NCBI GenBank assembly: GCA_020444765.1
Contig: JAGRHW010000122.1
Span: forward strand, 1-9,663
DNA length: 9,663 nt
Direction of reading: 5' to 3'
Source of the DNA: Gammaproteobacteria bacterium
GTDB taxonomy: Bacteria > Pseudomonadota > Gammaproteobacteria > Granulosicoccales > Granulosicoccaceae
The translations under genes were made by a program, and so were the position numbers. The notes beneath the pieces were generated by a model. That model was not told where the DNA came from, searched no databases, and saw nothing but the letters and a program-made list of their open reading frames with translations. Shown in pieces: positions 5,044-9,663 of this stretch. Position 1 is the stretch's first letter, and every line of letters starts with the position of its first letter.

Positions 5044-5238
5044 GGGATTTAAGGAGGAAAATTCATTCGGATGGCTAAAAGCTTCACTCGTTGCTCTTTC
5101 TGCCTTTATTCGTTCTGATTTAAATGCATGGGGGTCATGGCGGCGAGTGAGGCTAATGATCAGATCAATAAGGAAGAGCTTCGCGCTAACACGATTGTGC
5201 CTGATGCCTGTAGCGTTATAAGGCTGTTCAGGTCGTGA
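5030..5238 (+). pseudogene. Overlapping second ORF, probably frameshifted
   Basis: ATG 5030 has a good ribosome binding site (GGAGA) inside the end of the 84-aa gene. It encodes MNMSKGFKEENSFGWLKASL then VALSAFIRSDLNAW. As sequenced the frame runs to TAA 5221 (63 aa), but after residue 34 it becomes an implausible Arg-rich stretch. Adding one G to the GGGGG run at 5130-5134 gives VMAASEANDQINKEELRANT and a stop at 5238 (69 aa), which looks far more protein-like. The intact 63-aa frame cannot be excluded. Function unknown. Confidence 0.4.
5184..5221 (+). other. Short attC relic
   Basis: CGCTAAC (5184-5190) and GTTATAA (5215-5221, in the context GCGTTATAAGG) are placed like the two outer boxes of an attC but only 38 bp apart. 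The centre has no convincing stem. The right core resembles that of site 2 (GCGTTATGGG). It may be an attC with an internal deletion, or a bare core site. Confidence 0.35.
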
Positions 5239-5287
5239 TATGAATATCGTGTAGCTAAATTTGAAAAAAGCCCCCTGACTATCTGCA

Positions 5288-5416
5288 ATGCATTTGATGC
5301 TTCCAGGAAGAGGTGCTTCAGGAAAACTTGCCAGCATTTTACAGTGTGCGGTCGTATTCTGGTCGATACTATTGGGTGTATTATCCGTAAAACAGAGATG
5401 GCCAATCAAACCTTAA
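5288..5416 (+). CDS. Small hydrophobic ORF, possible membrane-protein remnant
   Basis: ATG 5288 to TAA 5414-5416 encodes 42 residues: MHLMLPGRGASGKLASILQC, then a hydrophobic helix AVVFWSILLGVLSV, then KQRWPIKP. The positive tail after the helix suggests an inner-membrane segment with its C-terminus in the cytoplasm. The stop codon lies in CCTTAACAAGCG, the usual start of an attC, which supports this being the true end of a cassette gene. The N-terminus is weak: no ribosome binding site and a stop just upstream at 5276. It may therefore be the tail of a longer, decayed gene. No family recognised. Confidence 0.4.
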   Translation: MHLMLPGRGASGKLASILQCAVVFWSILLGVLSVKQRWPIKP

Positions 5417-5433
5417 CAAGCGACTGTGATCCC
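5411..5433 (+). other. Left half of a truncated attC
   Basis: CCTTAACAAGCG at 5411-5422 looks like an attC left box overlapping a stop codon. No right core follows within the possible attC length; the next gene starts at 5434 instead. The rest of the site seems to be deleted, fusing two cassettes. Confidence 0.35.
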
Positions 5434-5751
5434 ATGTCAACCATTGCAAACACCCCAAAACCACCCTATTACGCAGTGATTTTTACCTCACATCGTACCG
5501 ACGGGGATCATGGATACGGAGAAATGGCGTCCAGGATGGTTGAGCTGGCCTCAACTCAACCGGGCTTTCTCGGCCTTGAGTCCGCCAGAGAGGATGTCGG
5601 TATCACGGTTTCGTATTGGTCTGATCTGGACTCAATCAAGGCCTGGAAAAAGAACGCTGAGCACCAGGCAGCTCAGAAGAAAGGTCGAGAAGAGTGGTAT
5701 TCAAAATACCGGGTAAGAATAAGCAAGGTAGAGCGCGAGTATGGCATTTAA
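5434..5751 (+). CDS. ABM-fold (antibiotic biosynthesis monooxygenase-like) protein
   Basis: From ATG 5434 the product is 105 aa. It starts MSTIANTPKPPYYAVIFTSH and continues with a helix MASRMVELASTQPGFLGLES, a strand GITVSYWSDLDSIKAWK, and a helix EHQAAQKKGREEWYSKYRVR. This is the single-domain ferredoxin-like ABM fold: strand, helix with QPGFLGxE, strand VSYW.d.dsi..WK..aeH..A...G. Such proteins are small cofactor-free or heme-degrading monooxygenases, or simply ligand-binding dimers; the substrate here is unknown. The frame is open from 5344, but ATG 5434 (residue 31) starts at the normal domain edge. The upstream part is cassette-junction sequence. The stop is followed at once by the left box of the last attC. 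Confidence 0.8.
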   Translation: MSTIANTPKPPYYAVIFTSHRTDGDHGYGEMASRMVELASTQPGFLGLESAREDVGITVSYWSDLDSIKAWKKNAEHQAAQKKGREEWYSKYRVRISKVEREYGI

Positions 5752-5824
5752 CGATCCGCTTAAATTTGTTCCGGGCACAGAAAACGAGGCTACCAAACGG
5801 ACTCGCTAACGTTCGTTGTTTAGC
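5746..5824 (+). other. attC recombination site 9, last of the array
   Basis: The left box ATTTAAC is at 5746-5752, overlapping the end of the ABM gene, and the right core GTTTAGC is at 5818-5824. Length is 79 bp. No further attC-like core is seen to the right, and gene orientation and base composition change after it, so this probably marks the distal end of the array. Confidence 0.65.
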
Positions 5825-5893
5825 AGGAATGAGTATTAAGCAATCGAACTATAAGCAAGAAAACTAAGCGTAGATGAAAAGCCTGGTCTTGGC

Positions 5894-6310
5894 TCAGCTT
5901 TGCCCGGCGGCGGGAATTGCCGCCGGATCCATCCAGAAAATGCCCCACATGTGGCCGTCCGGGTCGGCGAGGTCTCGGGTGTACATGAATCCACGGTCCT
6001 CAACGGGATTCACGTCGGCCTTTCCACCGTGTACCTCGGCAGCGATGTTCATCGAGTCCACGGCATCCCGACTTTCCATTGCCAGCGAGAGCATCAGGCC
6101 AACCGAATCGGCTGGCGGGTAGGGCCGCTGTGTAAACTTACGCCACTTGGCGTGGGTGAGCAGCATCACGTAGATCGCGTCGCTCCACACCATACAGGAG
6201 GAGGTTTCGTCACTGAAGTGCGCGTTTCGTGTGAACCCCAAGGCTTCGTAGAACACGGTCGAGGCTGCGAGGTCACTGATCGGTAGGCTTACGAAAATCA
6301 TCTTGGTCAT
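5894..6310 (-). CDS. VOC-family (glyoxalase/bleomycin-resistance fold) protein
   Basis: This 138-aa protein starts MTKMIFVSLPISDLAASTVF and continues YEALGFTRN, the standard first module of vicinal-oxygen-chelate proteins. The second module ends TRDLADPDGHMWGIFWMDP, with the usual D-P-D-G-H/N turn and a metal-side residue H120. The first strand lacks the canonical histidine (FVSLPI), so this is more like the uncharacterised VOC group with VNLPV-type starts than true glyoxalase I. The start at 6310 is chosen because GAGAGGA lies 6 nt upstream and the domain begins there; a longer frame to 6538 adds unrelated sequence. It lies opposite to the array, just beyond the last attC, with no attC of its own. 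Substrate unknown. Confidence 0.8.
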   Translation of the reverse strand: MTKMIFVSLPISDLAASTVFYEALGFTRNAHFSDETSSCMVWSDAIYVMLLTHAKWRKFTQRPYPPADSVGLMLSLAMESRDAVDSMNIAAEVHGGKADVNPVEDRGFMYTRDLADPDGHMWGIFWMDPAAIPAAGQS

Positions 6311-6533
6311 GGGGTCCTCTCGTGGGTTTATTGTGGGTTCGAACTGGTGCGTTACTTCAACGACGTTCCGGGTCCACAGAATTCGACAGACAAGACATGC
6401 CCGGTCTGTAACCGAGGCCTGCCCAAGCCCCATGCCCGCAGTGGCGCTTCCCGTGCAGCGTGTGTGGAGACAGTGGTAGGACAGGCACCTTTGATAAGTC
6501 ATCCATCTCCCAGTGGAGAAGCTGATTTTTGAA
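6311..6533. other. Intergenic region without supported gene
   Basis: Open frames cross this GC-rich stretch on both strands, but none has a good start, ribosome binding site or recognisable protein pattern. A plus-strand CPVC at about 6400 is reminiscent of a zinc-binding motif but has no matching partner. It should contain the promoter of the VOC gene, which I cannot place with confidence. Confidence 0.5.
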
Positions 6534-6558
6534 GTCACCCGAAAGATTTTCGGGTGAC
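6534..6558 (-). terminator. Strong hairpin, probable terminator of the beta-propeller gene
   Basis: A perfect 11-bp stem, GTCACCCGAAA and TTTCGGGTGAC, with a 3-nt loop, begins 38 bp beyond the stop of the minus-strand lactonase-like gene. There is no immediate U-run on the minus strand; a TTTTT lies further off at about 6569 on the plus strand. It could be a non-canonical terminator or an mRNA 3'-end stabiliser. Confidence 0.5.
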
Positions 6559-6595
6559 CGTCCCTGACTTTTTATTCCACGTTTGCTGTTTATGA

Positions 6596-7459
6596 CTAGT
6601 CTTCGAGTGAATAGACGTCGACCCGGTTGACCATCATCTTTGGCACCAGCAGGGTCCGGCCGGCAAGGCCAATGTCGGCACTGCCGGTTTCCAGTGTCCA
6701 CAGCGTTTGCGCTTGACCGTCACGGATTCGGATGATTTTGCCGCTGATCCAGTCGCTGATTATCACGTCGTTGCCTGCGGTGACCACACCGTCGATATTG
6801 CCGATGTTCCGGACTGTAGCCTCCGGCAACAAAGTCGCGGTCTCGAGGTTTACAGCGTAAAGTGCGCCCGGCTCACTGGTGCTGAAATCCTTTTGCAAGC
6901 CTGTTCCCCAGTTACCGATCAGCAGTGCATCGCCCTGAATAGCCAGGCCGTTGGGGTGGGGGATTTGCGCGTCATGGAACCAGGCTGTGACCCGATCATC
7001 GTGCAGCTGGTGGATCACCCCGGTCATCATGTCTGAGATAAACACGCGGCCATCGTTGGTAGCGGTGACATCGTTGAGGAACACCGCTTCATCGACGACA
7101 TGGGTCTTCAACAACTTGCCGTTGCTGGCATCGATCACGTGAATACGCTTGATGTCAGCGACGACGATTTGCCCGTTAGAGAAGGCCATACCTTTGGGGG
7201 CGTCGAGGCCATCAACCCAACGCAGGGTGTCAAGGCTACCGTCGGCGTTGAGTCGCGTCAGGTAGCCTTCACCGTCGGCCTGACCAGGGTCGCCGGCGAT
7301 ATTGCTGATGAGATAACCCGCAGCGTCCGGAAGTGGCAGCACTGATTCGGGCTGGGCCAGGCCTTCAGTGAACTGCCAGAGGGAGGTCGGGTTTGTCTGG
7401 GCGGTGGCAGTAGCGGTGCTTAACACGCAGGCCAGTATCATCGGGGTAAAGCGTTGCAT
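6596..7459 (-). CDS. Exported beta-propeller protein, SMP-30/gluconolactonase-like
   Basis: This 287-aa protein has a signal peptide (MQRFTPMILACVLSTATATA, likely cleavage after AQ at about residue 21) and repeated blades. These include GLAQPESVLPLPDAAGYLIS, DAPKGMAFSNGQIVVAD, FLNDVTATNDGRVFISD, HPNGLAIQGDALLIGNW and NIDGVVTAGNDVIISDW. The pattern of a Gly/Asn-Asp-containing turn followed by VxISD/VAD is that of six-bladed SMP-30/NHL/lactonase propellers, where Asn and Asp residues line a central metal site. It is probably a periplasmic hydrolase or sugar/lactone-binding protein; the substrate is unknown. ATG 7459 has AAGGA six bases upstream. It diverges from an XRE regulator with a shared inverted repeat, suggesting control by that regulator. 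Confidence 0.75.
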   Translation of the reverse strand: MQRFTPMILACVLSTATATAQTNPTSLWQFTEGLAQPESVLPLPDAAGYLISNIAGDPGQADGEGYLTRLNADGSLDTLRWVDGLDAPKGMAFSNGQIVVADIKRIHVIDASNGKLLKTHVVDEAVFLNDVTATNDGRVFISDMMTGVIHQLHDDRVTAWFHDAQIPHPNGLAIQGDALLIGNWGTGLQKDFSTSEPGALYAVNLETATLLPEATVRNIGNIDGVVTAGNDVIISDWISGKIIRIRDGQAQTLWTLETGSADIGLAGRTLLVPKMMVNRVDVYSLED

Positions 7460-7499
7460 AGCGCTTCCTTGTTACTTGTGAATGAGGCTTAAATCTGGC

Positions 7500-7546
7500 T
7501 AAATTGATACTCAAAATCCAATTATTTAAACAAAGGTATCAATTTA
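7500..7546. promoter_or_regulatory. Inverted-repeat operator between divergent genes
   Basis: TAAATTGATAC (7500-7510) and GTATCAATTTA (7536-7546) are perfect 11-bp inverted arms separated by 25 bp of AT-rich DNA. The right arm runs into the regulator's ATG. Each arm contains TTGATA, a -35-like hexamer, facing inward. Arm centres are about 36 bp apart, between three and three and a half helical turns. This is a good candidate site for the XRE regulator, repressing itself and perhaps the divergent gene. Confidence 0.6.
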
Positions 7547-8358
7547 TGCTACCTCTCGATGCAGAAACGTCTCCTACCCTGAAACCTGATCAGCAGCGGG
7601 AGTCTCTGTTTGTCACGCTCAAGCAGGCGCTCAAGGCGCGCGGTGTGACCTATGCTTCCCTGGCGGCGGCGCTGGACGTCAGCGAGCTGACGATTAAACG
7701 TCTGTTCAGTGAGCGTGATTGCAAGATGAGTCGCCTGACGGAAATCTGCGAGGCGGTCGGTATCTCGCTTGCCGAGCTGGTGGAAATGCAGTCCCGCCGA
7801 CGCCAGGTGGCCGGTCATCTGCCGTTGCAGACGGAGAAGGCGCTTGCCAATGAGCCGGCGTTATTCCTCCTGTTCATGCTGCTCACCCTGCAGATCGACA
7901 AGGAGCGGATCTGCCGCGAGTGGGCGATGAGTGAGACCGACTGGTACCGGCGCCTGCGCGCGCTTGAAGAGCTGGGTCTGATACGTCTGCTGCCGCAGAA
8001 CCGCTTCCGTTTTACCGTCACGCTGCCCGTGCGCTGGCGGATGAACGGGCCGCTGGGGCATTTTCTACAGCAGGTCAACGGCGCTTTCGTCAAACATTGC
8101 ATCCGTCAGGAAGCAGCGCCTGATGTCGCTTTTTGTACCGGCGGGCGCCTGATGAGTGCGCAAAGTGCGGAGACCATGCGTGAGGCAATGCGAGCTTTAC
8201 ACCAGCAATTCGAACATCTGGCTACCCAGGATCAGCTTTTTTTCAGCGCTGATGAGCTTCGCATTTATAAACTGGTCGGCGCGTTTGCGCCAATGCAGAT
8301 TGAATCGTTGTTGCCGCCAGCGGGGAAAAAAGCCAGGGACAGACTGGGTGACGGATGA
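7546..8358 (+). CDS. XRE/HTH-type transcriptional regulator with C-terminal ligand-like region
   Basis: This 270-aa protein carries an N-terminal Cro/CI-type helix-turn-helix (residues about 22-80): LFVTLKQALKARGVTYASLA, DVSELTIKRLFSERDC, LTEICEAVGISLAELVEM. The remaining 190 residues are helical. They include a second segment resembling a winged-helix (ICREWAMSETDWYRRLRALE, ELGLIRLLPQNRFRFTV) and a basic C-terminus. ATG 7546 is chosen over the upstream frame because AAAGG precedes it and because the inverted repeat ends there. The C-terminal region is not one I can name; it may sense a ligand or oligomerise. The gene is divergent from the exported propeller protein, suggesting local control. 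It ends 35 bp before the convergent MarR-GNAT gene, with no clear terminator between. Confidence 0.75.
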   Translation: MLPLDAETSPTLKPDQQRESLFVTLKQALKARGVTYASLAAALDVSELTIKRLFSERDCKMSRLTEICEAVGISLAELVEMQSRRRQVAGHLPLQTEKALANEPALFLLFMLLTLQIDKERICREWAMSETDWYRRLRALEELGLIRLLPQNRFRFTVTLPVRWRMNGPLGHFLQQVNGAFVKHCIRQEAAPDVAFCTGGRLMSAQSAETMREAMRALHQQFEHLATQDQLFFSADELRIYKLVGAFAPMQIESLLPPAGKKARDRLGDG

Positions 8359-8392
8359 TTTTTCCTTGTTCGGATCTAAAGAGTAATCCGGC

Positions 8393-9343
8393 TCATTCCG
8401 TAAGAATCATTTCCATCTGAATATTACACCGTTTGTAAGGAGAGTCCTGGCCGGAAATACGCTGGAATCCCAGTTTTCGATACAGGTTTAGAGCCGGCTC
8501 GAGCTGTGTATTGCTTTCCAGGTAGAGTTTTGTTGCGCCCATCGCTTTGGCTTTGGCAATAATGTGTTGCCCGAGTCGCAGGCCGATTCCGATTCCCCTG
8601 GCTGTTTCGGCAACGGCCATCTTTGCCAGTTCGAAGCTGCCGTCATCCATTTTAATCAAAGCGCACACACCTACGGGCGTGTTTTTATATAATGCAACAG
8701 CGATATACCCGCCCTTGTTAATGATGTTCTCTTTGGGTTTATCCAGCGCCTTGTAGTCAGCCGGCTCCATTTCCCAGTATTTCTCGATCCAGGCAATGTT
8801 TAACGCTCTAAACGCCTGTTTGTATTTTGCCTGGTAGGCCACTACGTCGACGTGATCCTGCTCCCGGGTTTTACGGGCTTCCATAACGCGTTCATACAAA
8901 CTTTTTTCTTTGATTTCATGCTCTATGGCATCAAGCTCTGACCAAAGATGCGATCCGGCGGCGCTAAAAACAGTATCTATGGCCGTGTTGACATCCTCAC
9001 ACTGGATCGCAAGTTTTCTGGCCATTTTTTTTCCCTTCGTGGTCAGCATCACCTTGTTTACACGGGCATCGTTTGGGGATTTTTCCATCGAGACAATGTC
9101 TCGATCCTTCATGCTTTTTACAACCTGGCTGACTGCCGGGTGAGTTTGCCCTATATCATCCGCCAACTCGGTTATGCCCGCGCTTTTCTTGACGGTCAGC
9201 ATGTAAAACACGGGAAACCAGCGAGGGTCAATCTCAACCTCATACAATGCATAGATTTTCTCAGCGTCGCTCATGAGCACATCGCCAAGCTGCCGTAAAC
9301 GACTCCCTAAGGCCATTTGCCCTGCCATTGAGTAGAATTTCAT
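8393..9343 (-). CDS. MarR-GNAT fusion: HTH regulator with acetyltransferase domain
   Basis: This 316-aa protein joins two complete domains. Residues about 20-150 form a MarR winged helix: the recognition unit GITELADDIGQTHPAVSQVV at 56-75 and a wing with S-P-N-D-A-R-V-N-K (89-97). Residues about 165-316 are a GNAT acetyltransferase: the acetyl-CoA motif A with A-R-G-I-G-I-G at 248-254, helix LGQHIIAKAKAMGA, and the motif B region KLYLESNTQLEPALNLYRKL followed by GF. Bifunctional MarR/GNAT proteins are known in many bacteria; the acetylated target is usually unknown. ATG 9343 has GAGG 5 nt upstream. A palindrome overlapping its promoter suggests autoregulation. The domain call is firm. Confidence 0.9.
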   Translation of the reverse strand: MKFYSMAGQMALGSRLRQLGDVLMSDAEKIYALYEVEIDPRWFPVFYMLTVKKSAGITELADDIGQTHPAVSQVVKSMKDRDIVSMEKSPNDARVNKVMLTTKGKKMARKLAIQCEDVNTAIDTVFSAAGSHLWSELDAIEHEIKEKSLYERVMEARKTREQDHVDVVAYQAKYKQAFRALNIAWIEKYWEMEPADYKALDKPKENIINKGGYIAVALYKNTPVGVCALIKMDDGSFELAKMAVAETARGIGIGLRLGQHIIAKAKAMGATKLYLESNTQLEPALNLYRKLGFQRISGQDSPYKRCNIQMEMILTE

Positions 9344-9358
9344 GTCATCCTCAATAAG

Positions 9359-9376
9359 TACGTAAGTGCTTACGTA
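9359..9376 (-). promoter_or_regulatory. MarR-type palindromic operator
   Basis: TACGTAAG and CTTACGTA form perfect 8-bp arms around a central TG. The site lies 15 bp upstream of the MarR-GNAT start and directly after its -10 box, over the expected transcription start. Size and symmetry fit a MarR dimer site, so binding should block transcription. Confidence 0.75.
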
Positions 9377-9405
9377 ATAGTATTTTATATCAGGTGCTAC
9401 ATCAA
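9377..9405 (-). promoter_or_regulatory. Sigma70-like promoter of the MarR-GNAT gene
   Basis: On the minus strand, TTGATG (plus 9400-9405) and TACTAT (plus 9377-9382) are separated by exactly 17 bp. The operator palindrome abuts the -10 box. It is the best-matching promoter seen in the window. Confidence 0.7.
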
Positions 9406-9546
9406 CTTTTAATCTTGGCCAGGTAAAAAGTAAAAGACAGGCGCCAGTTTGATGATTGATTTATCTTTTTGTAGAGCCTGAAGGCTGGAGGCACTGCGAT
9501 GGCGTTTTTGGGTTAGACGGTCTGTCCCCGGCACATATGTCCTGCC

Positions 9547-9654
9547 CGTCATTCCCGCGCAGGCGGGAATCCAGCTGCGGACGGTCGGGCGAGGTCGATC
9601 TTGATTATTTGGCAAAAACGACTGGATCCCCGACTAAAACATTCGGGGATGACG
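9547..9654. repeat. Paired-hairpin intergenic repeat (REP/MITE-like)
   Basis: Two hairpins lie in inverted orientation: ATTCCCGC/GCGGGAAT with a 4-nt loop (9551-9570), and ATCCCCGA/TCGGGGAT with a 9-nt loop (9626-9650). They are enclosed by complementary ends CGTCAT/ATGACG (9547-9552, 9649-9654) and ATCCAG/CTGGAT. The sequence GTCATTCCCGCGCAGGCGGG matches a family of intergenic repeats found in many proteobacteria; its false translation contains IPACAGMTG. The apparent minus-strand ORF through it is not a gene. Confidence 0.75.
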
Positions 9655-9663
9655 TTCCAGATC

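Noticed and set aside
5005..5409. Minus-strand ORF of 134 aa
   Set aside because: It lies opposite several plus-strand cassette ORFs and crosses cassette junctions; no ribosome binding site or family pattern was seen.
169..5824. CRISPR-like alternation of repeats and spacers
   Set aside because: The repeated elements are 59-93 bp, differ in sequence and separate genes of hundreds of bases; they are attC sites, not CRISPR repeats.
5904..5926. Perfect 8-bp GC-rich hairpin (CCGGCGGC/GCCGCCGG)
   Set aside because: It lies inside the end of the VOC coding region with no U-run, so I do not call it a terminator.
6311..6346. Possible attC bounding the VOC gene on the right
   Set aside because: No GTTRRRY core with a partner box was found; the nearest GCGTTAC at about 6350 does not fit the consensus.
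6357..6701. Minus-strand ORF overlapping the end of the propeller gene
   Set aside because: It overlaps a well-supported gene in another frame and includes the terminator-like hairpin.
9409..9615. Minus-strand ORF with IPACAGMTG
   Set aside because: This is the familiar false translation of an intergenic palindromic repeat, not a protein.

Overview
The window reads as the distal part of a chromosomal (sedentary-type) integron gene-cassette array, followed by ordinary chromosome. Bases 1 to about 5824 are a run of small, mostly plus-strand genes of unknown function. They are separated by imperfect-palindromic spacers that end in the attC core (GTTRRRY; here GTTAGCA, GTTATGG, GTTAAGC, GTTAGAT, GTTAGAA, GTTTAGC). 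All attC sites face the same way, so the integrase gene and attI should lie to the left, outside the window. The attC sites are heterogeneous, unlike the near-identical repeats of Vibrio. The array, the AT-rich cassette genes, the richer flank and the proteobacterial hairpin-pair repeat at the right edge suggest an environmental gammaproteobacterium. That taxonomic guess is an inference.

Array, left to right: (1) the C-terminus of a DUF5655-like protein; (2) a PD-(D/E)XK-like nuclease; (3) an inverted ParE/ParD-type toxin-antitoxin pair with its own promoter and operator; (4) an acidic orphan overlapping a small broken ORF; (5) an 84-aa orphan; (6) a multi-gene segment with a 76-aa DUF3806-like protein, a membrane-anchored protein overlapping it by ATGA, and a 112-aa cassette protein; (7) a degenerate cassette holding only a gene remnant; (8) a broken membrane-protein gene overlapping a 174-aa orphan; (9) an 84-aa cassette protein overlapping a broken second ORF; (10) a small membrane-protein remnant and an ABM-fold monooxygenase-like gene with the last good attC.

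Two patterns stand out. Several cassettes hold two genes joined by a stop/start overlap, which suggests co-translated two-component modules. Four small second or lone ORFs are each restored by adding one base, with a short homopolymer at or near each inferred site. That means either real decay or systematic sequencing deletions.

From about 5890 rightward the content is ordinary chromosome. There is a minus-strand VOC/glyoxalase-fold gene. Next is a minus-strand exported beta-propeller (SMP-30/lactonase-like) protein, divergent from an XRE-type regulator, with a perfect 11-bp inverted repeat in the shared intergenic region. Last comes a minus-strand MarR-GNAT fusion with a clear sigma70-like promoter and an overlapping palindromic operator. 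The window ends in a paired-hairpin repeat of about 108 bp.
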